A stretch of 64,000 nucleotides of DNA from Chrysogorgia sp. JL179-B06. Lineage: Eukaryota > Cnidaria > Anthozoa > Scleralcyonacea > Chrysogorgiidae. Below the pieces are notes generated by a model, which was not told the origin of the DNA, made no database searches, and saw only the letters and a list, made by a program, of their open reading frames with translations. Location of the stretch: NCBI GenBank assembly GCA_035772405.1, contig JAYKKM010000145.1, positions 2,142,501 through 2,206,500 on the forward strand. Direction: 5' to 3'. Positions within the stretch are counted from its first letter, which is position 1. The number at the start of each line of letters is the position of its first letter. A program made the position numbers and the translations under genes. This document shows positions 11,311 to 23,249 of the stretch, in pieces.

Positions 11311-12766
11311 AGAAATCAGAGCGATTTTTTAAGTAAAATTGACTCTAGGCCAGAATGCCAAATTCCGTAAAGAAAACGTGAGGTCTATGGTAAAATTGCG
11401 ACCTCATACTAGAGCAATTGCCTCCGACACTTACATTGACACAACATTCCATCTAACATTTTGCTCTATCCTATCTCCAATTGTTCATTACCATAAATGT
11501 CAAGGAAAAGCAGTTCTGATAAGCACGGCCATGAACGATGGCAAAACTGTTCCGTCGCCAGTGATTGCCGCATATCTTTAGGTAGTAGAATAGTTCAAAT
11601 CGTCTAATATATAGGTATAACATGATCTTATTTAGTCATTCTTATCATTTTTAAGCTAAGAGACTATATATCGTGATTAAAGTAACCATATTAAAATATC
11701 ACACAACACAATATCATTAAAAGTAGCCCAAAATTGGCGAAAAAGGCTAGTGTATATGTTTTGGGGAGGTGGGTGGGTTTTTCAGTCTTTACTGCTTGCG
11801 ATCCAAGTCGGAATGATATTGAAGTATGAATTTTACTAAGGTTTATGCCAATATGTTTTACTATGGCACCATTGTTATTTGTGAATGAATCACACAGTCA
11901 CAGAGTATCTGAACAATAAACAACGATACTGGGCGTAGTAGCCTACGGGTTTGGCAAGCAATAATGAAAGTCTATGATAGAGTCTTTCTTTATTTAGACA
12001 GTAGTTCCGTTTAGGGCTATATTGTCGTGTAGACAAAGAAGTGGTTTTTGATGACGAGTAGCTCATAAGCTTAGGACTAGTGCGGCCAGTATCGTTAATG
12101 AGTTAATGAACTCTAATTTTTAGTGCTAAAAATTGTCATTAAAAATACAAATAATTAAATAATACAAATAAAATACGTAATACGTAATACGTAAAAATAC
12201 AAATAAAAAAATTAATAACTTCCTTACCCTTAGACAGTTCTATCTTGAGAGAAACCTGATATTTACAATGTCTTTATGCTACGTTTTTGAGCCTTTTCAA
12301 CGATTTTTTAGTTATAGTCGCCATTTTGAAAAAAAATTCGTCGTGTTTTAGAAACCATACATCAAAATGATGATTCCGAGAGGGGACTGGAACGAATAAA
12401 TATAGTCTCGTTACAAAAAAACACTTTTCAAGTATGATTTCTAGTGATGTGATCTCAGATTTACTGGCCAGTCAGCCAATCAGAACTCGTTTAAGCTCAG
12501 AAATTATACTAAAAAAGGATAGTATACTGCCGAAATAGTGTGTAGGAGGTATAACGTTTTGAGAGAAGACTACTCTCTGACGTAGAGCCTCGTTACCTTA
12601 GACTTCTCCTATACACTAACCTTTTAGAGTTTTTGAGTGATACTTTTATATGTAAAATAATCATGTGACAAAAATAAGCCAATCAGGTTCGAAAAACAAT
12701 AATAAATAATTAATTTAACGTCAATCAGTAAAAAGGCCATTTATATATAGAGAGATTACGTCATGA
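11311..12766. other. No recognised gene
   Basis: AT-rich sequence without exon candidates. A string at about 12606 (CCTATACACTAACCTTTTAG) recurs in similar form at about 32810, hinting at another dispersed repeat. Confidence 0.3.
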
Positions 12767-12907
12767 TTGGTGAGCGCGTACGATTTTCATTCACGAGTTG
12801 TTAAGGATGGCAAACGAACGAGTGAGCGAAGCGAACGAATGAGTTTAGCGATCCTTCACAACGAGTGAATAATAAAAATGGTACAAGCGTACCAGTCATG
12901 AAGTAAT
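12767..12907. mobile_element. Foldback element with imperfect arms
   Basis: ATTACGTCATGATTGGT...CATTCACGAGTTGTTAAGGAT on the left pairs with ATCCTTCACAACGAGTGAAT...CAGTCATGAAGTAAT on the right. The loop carries a GAACGAGTGAGCGAAGCGAA hairpin. Confidence 0.8.
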
Positions 12908-14165
12908 TTGTTTATTTTATAAGTACTGAGATATAAATAAACAATACGGTGGACATATTCACGGCATATCTGAAGACTGAACTATAGTTTAATTGTAAAT
13001 ATGAAAGTATTTTGTCTTGTATTTTCGTTCTCCTAACTTTCAATGAATTCCTATACAGAGCTGGGTATCTCTGCAAACCGTAAAGCCATTTTCCAAGATA
13101 AGATAACTTAAGATAACTTTATTATACCACCCTGGGTATCTCAAATATGCAATAATTTACAAAATATAATAAAATACAATAATTTATGCCTAATAATAAA
13201 CAATATTATCTAAAAATATGTACTATAAATAAGTTTAAATAAAAATATGCCGCCGGATCGCAACCTCCGGATTATTAATTAAAAAATTGACATGGTTACT
13301 GTTATCCTCCTAAATATTTCTTGTGACAGCTGCCAAAACCCGTTTAGGGAGTTTGGCACACTTTTCTTAAAATTCTCCAATCCTATTTTAAAAGCTATTA
13401 CAGAAGGTGAATATTTTACAGAAGACGGGAGCTGGTTTCAGTATTTAATTACCCTTATGCTAAAAAATCAGAAGCAGTCTTAGTTGAACGATGTTGTCTA
13501 ATTGTCAAATTACGTGTGTTATAATGACTCGTTTGACTAAACATATCACTTCCATAGTGTACATGTCCATTAACTATTTTAAAAGAGTTGTCAATTTAAG
13601 GTATTTGCACTGGCAAAATGTGTCATGAAATTATAACGAAGATTCAATGGAATTCTGTCAAACATTCTCTGGTCATTCACATACATATTTAGGACCATTT
13701 TATATATTAAATTTGAAGATTGTACCAGTGTAGTACTTTAATTGGAGAAAATTGTCGACAAGCCTTTTTTGAAATAATTTAATTTTTGCCAAATTGTATC
13801 AAGATTTTTCATAAAATGAAAATAAATACATTGTTACAACGAGTAAAACTGTGCTTAGGTAACATATAATTTGGAAGAGTTCCCAAGTTATCGCTATTTT
13901 TTTAAATGAACAACTGTTGACCATTTTTCGAAGTGTAATTAATTCGATATTTGTATATATGTGTTACCTAAGCACAGATTTTATCGTCGTCATGTCGTAG
14001 TAACTTTGGCCAAGTTTCGTGGAGAATGAGTCTCTTGTTATTTCAGAAAATGCGATTGATGAATGCTTATGATCTTTGACGTATAGAATTGTCGGCATTG
14101 GTTTCTATAAATTCATTTAAAATAGCATATTTATGTGATAAGTTCTTCGTTTTGTGTATTTCCTT
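12908..14165. other. AT-rich stretch, possible LINE 3' tail
   Basis: A segment near 13085-13260 (repeats of AGATAACTT, a T-rich run and an AAATAAA cluster) looks like a reverse-strand mRNA-type 3' end and may be the tail of the LINE at 14170-17560. No protein similarity is visible. Confidence 0.3.
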
Positions 14166-14309
14166 TTAAATCCGCCATTTTGGATGGATTGCCGCTGTCC
14201 TAGACCTCGCAGATCGCAACCGACCGAATCTTCGGATGGTCGAAATCGCCAACTTCCGGTAAATTCCGTGTACTAAAAATCGTCCATTTTCTTAAGCGTT
14301 TCTTAGTAT

Positions 14310-14570
14310 TTAAGCTACTGACAGCAGAAAAATAACTTTGGAAAACAAAATTAGATATATAACACTTATAATATAGGAGAAAAAAAATAATTTCAAAATA
14401 TTTAAGCCTCTCCAGTCTTTGACAGGGGACCACCATCTAACAACAGGGGACCACACATGAACACAATATTCGAAGTGCGGCCTCACAAAGGACTTATATA
14501 AGGGAATCAATACCTCCGGTTTACGGGAAATCACATTCCTTATTATCCATGCTGTCATTTGCTTTCCCAA
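14310..14570 (-). pseudogene. LINE C-terminal segment
   Basis: The frame contains [20 protein letters not shown] and [14 protein letters not shown], the near-invariant tail motif of CR1/RTE-type polymerases, before running into non-coding DNA. Confidence 0.78.
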
Positions 14571-15400
14571 TTCCAGCTTTAATATGATCTTCCCATAGTG
14601 ATCCTCCGGCTGATAAAATAACCCCTAAGTCTTTTTCCTTCTCTGTACTCTTAAGTATGGTATCACCCATTGTATAAGTGTTCAGTGGATTATCATCACC
14701 GATATGAACAACAACACTTTGATGCATTAAAACTCATCTGCCAAATATCTGCCCACTGGTTGAGACTATTAATGTCAGACTGAATACTCTGGGGAGTGAG
14801 CATTACCAATCACTTTCGAGTCATTAGCAAATAACATTTTACTACATCTAGTAATACTGGGCATATCATTGATAAATAATAGCAACAACAAGGGTCCCAA
14901 CACTGACCCTGAGGAACCCCAGATATAACAGGTTCCCATGATCCCCAACTCTAACTGCCATTAATCTATCTGAAAGAAAGTTCTGAATAATATTATGAAC
15001 CTGGCCTGTTATTCCATAAGCACGCAGCTTTAGTAACAGACGCTCATGTGCTACCTTATCAAAAGCCTTTTGAAAGTCTAAATAAATTAGATCTGCAGGA
15101 TCACCACGTTCTAAAATCTTGATAATATGTTGTAAAGTTTCCAACAGATTGGAGAGACAGGAGCGGCCTGCCACAAACCCATGCTGGTTCAAATTGATAT
15201 AATCCCTAACATGATCGTACAGATGCTTGCTGAGAAGTTTCTCATAAACTTTGCACAATATACACGTCGGAGATATTGGTCGGTAATTGCCAGCATCACT
15301 AAAAGCCCCTTTCTTGTGCAATGCAACGACTATCGCTCGTTTCCATGCCTGTGGTATCTGCCCAGTATGACAAATTGTCCTATACAACTGTACATCTCAA
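14521..15400 (-). pseudogene. LINE reverse transcriptase domain
   Basis: From 15387 the frame reads GQIPQAWKRAIVVALHKKG, NYRPISPTCILCKVYEKLL, HGFVAGRSCLSNLLE and DLIYLDFQKAFDKVAHERLL, all standard CR1-type RT blocks. The catalytic FADD-type box is altered (about 14820-14850 reads LFANDSK), so even the core is mutated. A 14727-14521 frame continues with [10 protein letters not shown]. Confidence 0.88.
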
Positions 15401-15833
15401 ATACGCAAAGAACCTCTTGGAATTATGCTTCACTCTCCTTACAAGTTTGATTTCATATTTTTCTTTACTACTTCTTTCCACATCTTCATACTTCTGTGCC
15501 TCCAAAGCACATACAAGATTAAAGTGGGAAAGTGTAGTATCGAAACAGTACCAAGCAGTGTCTTTTGCTTTCCTTGCACGGCGAAGCTTAGAAAATTCCC
15601 AGGGTGCTTTCCTAAGTGGTATCCCTTCTTTGGTAGTCTTTAGTACAGTAACTGGTACACATGTATCAATAATATGCATTACTTTGTGTGTCAGCTCAGA
15701 ACACTGTTCGTCAACACAATCAGATACTTTACTCGAATATGTCCAATCAGTATCAATGTATCATCACATCCCATATAATTATACTTTGAAGATGTTAAGA
15801 ACTCCGCATCATCATACATCTTAAGTTCAATGA

Positions 15834-16500
15834 CTATTGTAAGGTGGTCACTTCCACCAAGGGGGGTACAGTACCAAATGTTAAATCCTTTACAATATCC
15901 GGGTCTGAAGACAGTACTTGATCCAGAGTTGATTCCTGCAATGTTGAAGACACCAATATTCTGCGTGTTATTTCATTAGTAATATGCCATGACAAACCAC
16001 TCGCCATGAAACAATCCATGAACTCCTTCTGATTCAGCAACCTCTTATCAGTAGTATTTACTGGACCACTAACTTCTCCAGATGACCAGCAAACATCAGG
16101 CAGGTTAAAATCACCCATCAAAATAACACGATCACTGTCAGCTGTTGGCAGTTTAGCAATTTCTGATCTCACAAGTGTGTCCTGTTCAATAGTGTATTGT
16201 CTCACTCCCTAAAAATACAGTTATCCCCACAGAATCTTGTAGCGAGAAACTTTCCATAATTTTAGCAGTATGTCTCACATGAACGTAAATACAAGATCCT
16301 CCACCATTTGAATTCCTGTCCTTCCTATAAAATTTGTAGTTAGGCATAACCAGCTCGGCATCCATATACTCTTTTTATAAATGCTTTTCATTAATACATA
16401 TAAAATCCAAATCCTTGTCACAAGCAATACATTTAAGTTCCTCCAACTTGTTAAACAGTGAACCAGCATTAGTGTACAATACTTTAAGGCCATTGCAATG
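15834..16500 (-). pseudogene. LINE AP-endonuclease domain, frameshifted
   Basis: At about 16490-16400 one frame gives VLYTNAGSLFNKLEELK, the usual endonuclease start. A second frame gives the strand with YRKDRNSNGGGSCIYV. At 16205-15834 a third reads RVILMGDFNLPDVCW and ends near STLDQVLSS. These are the canonical APE motifs (YTNA.SL..K, GGG..IYV, MGDFN.P...W). Breaks make it non-functional. Confidence 0.8.
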
Positions 16501-16509
16501 CGACTGATG

Positions 16510-16983
16510 TCAAAGCTGTCCATCGCTGCTAGTGGTGCTGGCGCTTGAAAATGCTGTTGAAGCACCACTTGGATCACCTTTTTGTTCCAACCTCTCGGGC
16601 CTTTTATTTCGTGCCTGGTACTCCAAATGGTACTGGGAGTTGGATTCACGATTAATGCGACCAAAACGCATTATGTTCACCGGTTTGTCCTGCAAACCCA
16701 CTCGACAAGCTATTGATTCAAACAACCTTTCATCATGGCGTTTCCGTTCTTCAGCTTCTTCTGATTCTGACTCCTTCAGGCCTCTTATGATGATATTACA
16801 GCGTCTTTTCTGACGTTCACTGTTTTCCTGCATAACTTTGATGTAGCCATTGTCAACAATGTCAGATTCAAATTTATTATTCTTCTCCACAGAACTCTTA
16901 GCAAGGGTATCCTGTGCTAACTTTAAAACAATTTGGCTAACCAAATTCTGCATCACATCTGTAACTTGCTCCAGTGTAATCAC
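16510..16983 (-). pseudogene. LINE ORF1 part: coiled coil and RRM-like domain
   Basis: A 157-codon frame holds a heptad-like stretch (VTDVMQNLVSQIVLKLAQD), then RRCNIIIRGLKES, an acidic helix, FESIACRVGLQDKPVNIMRF and GRINRES. The NIIIRGL...R(F/I)G pattern is that of ORF1 proteins of CR1/L2-type LINEs. The tail is Ser/Ala-rich. Confidence 0.75.
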
Positions 16984-17040
16984 AGATGCATGTGAAGACC
17001 CATTCTACTGGTCACCTCAGATGCCATATCTGCCTCACTA

Positions 17041-17238
17041 TTAACCCAAATAGGCTTGAGAGACACAGCTGACAGCACAGTCAGGACAAATCCAATATAC
17101 AACAGACAACGCTTTCTTGGAAATCTCCACTAACTCGGTGCACACTGAATGATAGCAGGCATTGCACTTCGGGTTCGCACAAACAACCCTGTTTAACACA
17201 GGGCCGGTGCCCTCAGACTGCTTACACGCGAGTAGCAT
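17041..17238 (-). pseudogene. LINE ORF1 part: PHD-like zinc finger
   Basis: The frame reads VVCANPKCNACYHSVCTEL and VYWICPDC, the Cys/His spacing of a PHD finger. CR1-type ORF1 proteins commonly start with such a finger, thought to act in nucleoprotein function. The frame breaks before the coiled-coil part. Confidence 0.75.
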
Positions 17239-17560
17239 TGTTTCTTGTCTCTTGTTAAATCTTCCCCGCTATTCTGAACGGTTCCAGCTTTCACTTTTTC
17301 AACGCACTCATACTGGCAAATACCATCAATTAGATTCCTTTTCCGCATTGACCACATATTCCACGTTTACCAATAGACTTGGTCCTAGACATAGCGGCGG
17401 TGAAAATGTTAATTTTCCTGCGTTTAGAAACTCTAAAACTTTCCAAAAGCTAGTTCAATACACGTTCTACCCTATAGTATCACTTAAATTAAGTGATAAC
17501 ACGGAGTATGGAACGAATTATAAGGGTAAAAACCACAAAATTGCAAACCAAACAAGGAAC

Positions 17561-18061
17561 TCTAAAAATTGGCGGCCATCTTGTTGATAGGATTTGTGAT
17601 AGGATTTGTAACAAGCCATGCTTGGGAAAAGCTGATGCGACTATTTTCACTAGTGACAAATATCGTATTGAAACTGATTGGTCGTATGATATCGTATGAT
17701 ATTTTTCACTAGTGAAGTGAATCGTATACGACCAATCACATTCAAGAAAAACTTTTTGATACGATTATTATTTCTCGCCTCGCAAGCAGATGTATCTCAG
17801 TACTTATATGATAAACTTATAATATCGACATCCACCGTATATGAACTATTCTGCAATCCGATTGGTTCTTATACTAGCAAACTATCAGCTCGTGTACTAT
17901 TGAATGTTTTGTTAAAGTGAATGAGGCTCAAAAGGTAAAGGCTAATAAATGAAAACTTTCCCTTTCCTAAACAAACCCGTTACACATTAGATTAAAACAA
18001 GATATTTAACGTAATTTGTGTGAGACTCTTTTTCACTGACATTTCAACCTGTTTCTAATTA
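17561..18061. other. No recognised gene; repeated ACTAGTGA strings
   Basis: Near 17640-17750 the strings TTTTCACTAGTGA and GATTGGTCGTATGATA occur as a partial inverted or direct pair, suggesting a small decayed foldback element. Confidence 0.4.
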
Positions 18062-18105
18062 TAGTGTAAAACATCTTGAAAGTTTAGAGTCAATTCTGCA
18101 AAACG
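18062..18105 (+). CDS. Weak exon-like segment
   Basis: A TTTCTAATTATAG acceptor and a GTGAGG donor bound a short piece that can read VKHLESLESILQNE. It would end in phase 0 like the next candidate. Its 5' phase does not fit segment A directly, so another exon would be required. Length and composition could arise by chance. Confidence 0.22.
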
Positions 18106-18167
18106 AGGTGAGGTTATGCTATATTTATAGACTGTGAAATTTCTTCAAGTATGTTACCTTATTACTA

Positions 18168-18640
18168 GACTTGGATCAAGTCCGTCTCTCTAAATGGTTG
18201 GGGGATTCGGGAGCGACTAATGGATTGGGGAAGAGCGCAAGGGTTACTAGGAGAGATGGACTTGGTTCACCTGCAGCGTTTTGAATCTAATTATCATAAT
18301 GTGTACAATTTTGGTGGGAAAGACGATTGACGTTTATATGGGAGGCCATGTCGATTTCATTTCCTAATAAAAAACACTGTACTTTCTGCGATATGTTGGT
18401 ATCTAAGAAAACCTAATCCATAACTAATACCATCGTTAAACAAATTCATCTTCGAATGTATTAAAGCACGCAAACTATATCACCGATTGAAATGAATACT
18501 GAACAGACACGCCTTCCACCCAAAAACAGTTTGGTAAATCTTAGCTCGTTGCAGGTGAACCAAGTCCATCTCTTCTCTGCTCCCTTGCGCTCTTTCCAAA
18601 ATCCCCCCAACCCTTTGGAGAGACGGATTTGATCGAAGTC
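18168..18640. mobile_element. TIR element, TA target duplication
   Basis: Arms of about 100 bases: left GACTTGGATCAAGTCCGTCT..., right the complement GACTTCGATCAAATCCGTCT.... Both continue through GAGCGCAAGGG and AGATGGACTTGGTTCACCTG. A TA dinucleotide flanks each end (18166-18167, 18641-18642). There is no coding capacity in the 473 bases, so it is non-autonomous. Confidence 0.8.
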
Positions 18641-18748
18641 TACATTATTACACGAAGTCTTCGAAACATGATTGGACGACTTTCGTGATATTTTGAAAAT
18701 TGGGAACATTTTCACATGTCGCGAAGATTTGCCAAGCAAGTTTTAAAG

Positions 18749-18761
18749 AGTGTGTGTGTGT

Positions 18762-18792
<31 letters not shown>

Positions 18793-18800
18793 GGGGGGGG
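18749..18800. repeat. (TG)n followed by poly(G)
   Basis: A TG run passes straight into more than 20 G. Confidence 0.97.
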
Positions 18801-19494
18801 TTAAAAGGAGAACTCGGTGCGAGAAACGTCTTTGGGGTCAGGAAAATTTTGGAATTCTAAGGCACCGAAACGGCTATTTCCTGCATTTTGAAGGACGTTT
18901 TAACAGAAAAATTTAAATCATAAACAATGACAAACCATATTATTTAGTCCATCTTATCACTGAATTTAATATTTATTTGAATTTAACAAATATACTATGT
19001 CACGATACTTCGATTCTTTAACTTTTTAATTTAAAGCTCTCCATATTTTTTAACTGGGCAAAAAGTGGTGGGGCTGAAACATCACGTAAATTACCTTGGT
19101 AAAGGTAAAGTGTATAACGTTGACTTCAATCTTGTTAAATCCTATAATAATATATATACCGGAGAATGTTTCTCGACACTGATTGTCTATCTCCAGAACC
19201 GTTAATACCAAACAACAGTGCAAAAGTTTGTTATCACAGTGCAAAAAATTTCAAGTTTCAGACCAATGCGCGAAATCAAACAGGATGTTCGGGTTCGTGC
19301 AATGTAACACAAGGTTCATCAAGAGTACTTCAGTTAGGCGTTCCATCTACCTTGCGAAAGTCAGATCCCATTTCGGCTGTGCAACAAAAGTGTGCGCACA
19401 CCAATTGAAGGAACCGATCCGAAAGACTGAAAAGGCTCCAGCGACGCGCCACAAAGTATATATACAGAAGATAGATATATTAAACTGAACCTAC
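18801..19494. other. No recognised gene
   Basis: No exon candidate or repeat family identified by eye. Confidence 0.3.
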
Positions 19495-20100
19495 TCCCCA
19501 TCAGGGAGCGGTCATTACTCATAGCTGGGGTTGGTACCGAAGAGAAATGGGTAAGCCACATTTTTGGCGGTAAAAGGTTGGGTAAGATTTTTTGTTGCAT
19601 TTTTAATATCGGGTAACATATTTTAAAACAATGAATAAAATAATATAAATCAGTGTTTGATGTCTGTAGTTATAATAATAGTGATACATTATAAAACATA
19701 CAGAGATTGCTTGTTCAAAGACATTGTCAGGTAAAACCTCTTGTTAAATAATATTTTAGATAGACATATTTTCATGTTTATAAACAGTAACATAAACTTG
19801 AACTTCCTTAGAATATTGTAATGATCTCATACTATATGAACCAATATTTAACACTATAAATATTAGATAAATATCTAAAGGTTATGATAAGAGCATGAAG
19901 GACGAGACAGTAGGCAAAGGACGTATATACATATATGATATACATGTAACATGTATGCAGTATAACATGTATATGGTTGCATCATGTATAGTGATGGTTG
20001 CGTAGAAGAAACATTCAGTGTTTGAAAGGTTAGGTAAAACCTTTTTTTGGTTTCAACTCTCTTCGGTACCAACCCCTGCCATAAATAATGAACGCTCTAA
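19495..20100. mobile_element. Possible TIR element
   Basis: The segment at 19505-19550 (GGGGTTGGTACCGAAGAGA with flanking CGGTCATTACTCATAGC) recurs inverted at 20055-20098 (CTCTTCGGTACCAACCCCTG then ATAAATAATGAACGCTC). Additional weaker inverted matches (AATCAGTGTTTGATG / CATTCAGTGTTTGAAAGG) lie inside. No target duplication was identified. Confidence 0.5.
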
Positions 20101-20159
20101 CCTACTGATTTTTGTCTTTTTCTTTAAAGCCATAAGCGGCATAATAAAAGTGAATCCTT

Positions 20160-20345
20160 CTGTCAACGAGGGCAATAGAAATAACAACTCTAAAATGTAA
20201 AACTGCGACGTTTCAAAGATCTTTTTTTAATAGAATGACTCGAATTTGGAATGCTTTGACTAATGACCTGCTTATTTCTTTTAAATCGCTTTTAATTGGA
20301 TATTATAATAATGCACTTGTACATTTTCTTCGACCCCGAAGACCC
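20160..20345 (+). pseudogene. LINE C-terminal remnant
   Basis: One frame reads FKDLFFNRMTRIWNALTNDL then SFKSLLIGYYNNALVHFL, like the last residues of RTE/CR1-type polymerases (FFNR...WN.LP...SFK..L..Y). Only the extreme 3' coding end is present. Confidence 0.5.
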
Positions 20346-21366
20346 TCGCTTGTGGAAAACAATCTTGTACAATGTTGCTCGTAACGTGTAAAGATGATTA
20401 ACTTGATGTTTCTAATCTCAATTCCTTAGTAATATCTCTGTAATATTTTCTTATCTAGTTTTATTAGGTATGTTGGGCACGCAGTAATAGCGAAGCGCGG
20501 TAAAGACGTCAGTATGCATGTTTGTCTGAGTCTATAATTTATTCTTGTTTATTCTTGCATTCCCAACAATAGAAAATGGCTATTTATGAATCCCTAATTG
20601 AGATTCAAATTTGGTGTTTGTCTGAGTTTTGGTTCTATAAATAGCATTAAGGCGCTCCTCTATTGGTTCCTGCTGTTGTGGTGCCCCTGCCAACGTTTGG
20701 TGTTATTGTTTTATATTTTTGTTATGTATCTTATTGTTTTTTGCGGATACTTATGTCAATTAGACACAATAGGCACTTCCGTTTTCACCGCATTTAGATC
20801 ATTTTCTCATAATTTTCTTGAGCGACACTTGGCACGGCCCATGTCGCTGGAAGCATAAATTGGGCAAGTTAGAGTTGTCATGCACACAGAAAAGGAACGC
20901 CTAGCGGGCGTCTTGCTTATCTTAAGCTTTTAATCCAAATAATTACCTATTTTGGTATATGGCGAAGCTAATAAAATTAAAAAAAATTAATTATCAAAAC
21001 TGATAACATTGAATTCTGTGTTGATATCGGAAAACATAAAATGACTCGTGTAGTTCTACAAATTGCACAAAGTCGGGATATTACGACCACAAAATTAATA
21101 ACACGTCGCGAACATTTTATGAAATAATGTACTCTGAAGTCTGAGCATGATTCTGAATGATGATTAGACCATTTTCACGGTCATGCACAAACGCGTTTTT
21201 TTAGAATGGTAACGAGGCTAGCAGTCGTTGGCGGAATGTACAAATATTTAGAGTTCAGCAATATGGTGGACATTTTCTGTACACTGACATTTTCTGAACT
21301 ATAGAAACTAACAACAAAATAACAGCCTTAGAAATCCCCAAAAGCTTAATAGAGCCCACCCCTTGA
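20346..21366. other. No gene; one dispersed-repeat fragment
   Basis: GGAACGCCTAGCGGGCGTCTTG at about 20894-20915 matches the dispersed repeat described at 39430-39592. Nothing else is recognised. Confidence 0.4.
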
Positions 21367-21374
21367 CTCAAACG

Positions 21375-21939
21375 CAGGGGTAGATCAAGCATGCGCACAT
21401 TTGCGGTTGCCTCACGCCTGCCTGCCCCCAGAGAGGTTAGAAAAGTCGGGGCAACTTAGCAACCAGCTGCGAATAGCTACAATCGCGTGCATAAATGTTG
21501 AGACACTTCAAATATGTACAGTATGGAATACGACACTCATTGGAAAGCGGATAGAAAATACAACTTAATTTTATGTTATCTCCTCGCCCGTTTCAATGTT
21601 GCTCATTAGCAATTGCCAAGTGTCAAGCACATCAAATATTTACTCAGAATCAACATTGATCAAGGGGAGGGGGGTTGAAATATCAAGTTCTACTTTCAGC
21701 TGAACCATGAAGGCGTGGCTTCCGTTGGGTTAAAGTGTCTCAAGACATTTTGCTCCCAATTGTAGCTTGTAAAAAAGGTGTGGGTCGTGGGGCCCCACTA
21801 CACGTGTCCCTCCAAGAGCCAGAAAACGTGGGATCCCTAAATTATAAACATTGGGCCCTAAATAGACGCGAGACAAATAAAATCTGCGGGGCCCTCACAA
21901 GCGCGGGGTCCCTAAAGTCACCCCCTTGATCCGCCCCTG
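21375..21939. mobile_element. hAT-like non-autonomous element, 8-bp TSD
   Basis: Terminal inverted repeats begin CAGGGGTAGATCAAG (left) and CAGGGGCGGATCAAG (right, complement). Flanks are CTCAAACG at 21367-21374 and CTCAGACG at 21940-21947, an 8-base duplication with one difference. TIRs starting CAGGG and an 8-bp duplication are hAT hallmarks. The 565-base interior has no transposase. Confidence 0.75.
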
Positions 21940-22009
21940 CTCAGACGGTTGAAGTAATCGTGAAATTTTCTCTTCATGCAATTGTTTTCCCTGGTTTTCG
22001 TTTATACAG

Positions 22010-22066
22010 GCAGATAAATCGGGATCAGAAATTCGTCAATGCCAACCACATTGGTTCACTATCAAG
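22010..22066 (+). CDS. Exon-like segment B
   Basis: The acceptor is TCGTTTATACAG and the donor GTAATC. The 57 bases are open as exactly 19 codons, ADKSGSEIRQCQPHWFTIK, in phase 0 at both ends. The segment follows a hAT-like element and precedes the 25-bp satellite. Tryptophan, histidine and mixed polar residues look like real coding sequence. I do not recognise a family. It could be an N-terminal TBRG1 exon or belong to another gene. Confidence 0.5.
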
Positions 22067-22194
22067 GTAATCTGCACATGAGTTTATATCAGCCGTCACA
22101 TGTGTATCGGATGATTCATGTATTGCATAAATAATATCTAATGAGTTGTCTATAGGTATAATACTAAAAAGAGAACTTCAATATGTTGAAAAAT

Positions 22195-23215
22195 ACTTAT
22201 AAGTATGAATATTTACGTATTTTCATAGACGACGTATTTTCATAGACGACGTATTTACGTATTTTTATAGACGTATTTTCATAGACGACGTATTTACGTA
22301 TTTTCATAGACGACGTATTTACGTATTTTCATAGTCGACGTATTTACGTATTTTCATAGACGACGTATTTACGTATTTTCATAGACGACGTATTTACGTA
22401 TTTTCATAGACGACGTATTTTTATAGACGTATTTTCATAGACGACGTATTTACGTATTTTCATAGACGACGTATTTACGTATTTTCATAGACGACGTATT
22501 TACGTATTTTTATAGACGTATTTTCATAGACGACGTATTTTCATAGACGACGTATTTACGTATTTTCATAGACGACGTATTTACGTATTTTTATAGACGA
22601 CGTATTTACGTATTTTCACAGACGACGTATTTACGTATTTTTATAGACGACGTATTTACGTATTTTCATAGACGACGTATTTACGTATTTTTATAGACGT
22701 ATTTTCATAGACGACGTATTTACGTATTTTCATAGACGACGTATTTACGTATTTTTATAGACGTATTTTCATAGACGACGTATTTTCATAGACGACGTAT
22801 TTACGTATTTTTATAGACGACGTATTTACGTATTTTCATAGACGACGTATTTACGTATTTTTATAGACGACGTATTTACGTATTTTCATAGACGACGTAT
22901 TTACGTATTTTCATAGACGACGTATTTACGTATTTTTATAGACTACGTATTTACGTATTTTTATAGACGACGTATTTTCATAGACGACGTATTTACGTAT
23001 TTTTATAGACGACGTATTTTCATAGACGACGTATTTACGTATTTTCATAGACGACGTATTTACGTATTTTCATAGACGACGTATTTACGTATTTTTATAG
23101 ACGACGTATTTACGTATTTTTATAGACGTATTTACGTATTTTCATAGACGACGTATTTACGTATTTTCATAGACGACGTATTTTCATAGACGACGTATTT
23201 ACGTATTTTCATGGA
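22195..23215. repeat. 25-bp satellite with mixed unit lengths
   Basis: The main unit is CGACGTATTTACGTATT followed by TTCATAGA. Shortened units lacking the TTTACGTA part or the CGA part are interspersed. TACGTA and ACGTCGT-like palindromes recur throughout. It starts right after segment B's donor region and ends against a TTAA-flanked element. Confidence 0.95.
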
Positions 23216-23249
23216 CGACCTGAAGAAGAACACATCGTGTCACATTTAA

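Larger units (their letters stand above)
14166..17560 (-). mobile_element. Near-complete CR1-type LINE, inactivated
   Basis: Domains run in LINE order on the minus strand: PHD-like finger, coiled-coil/RRM-like ORF1, AP endonuclease, reverse transcriptase, and the C-terminal LVRPHFEYC motif. Stops and frameshifts separate the pieces. It is the most complete autonomous-type element in the window. The 5' end is near 17560; the exact 3' end is unclear. Confidence 0.88.
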
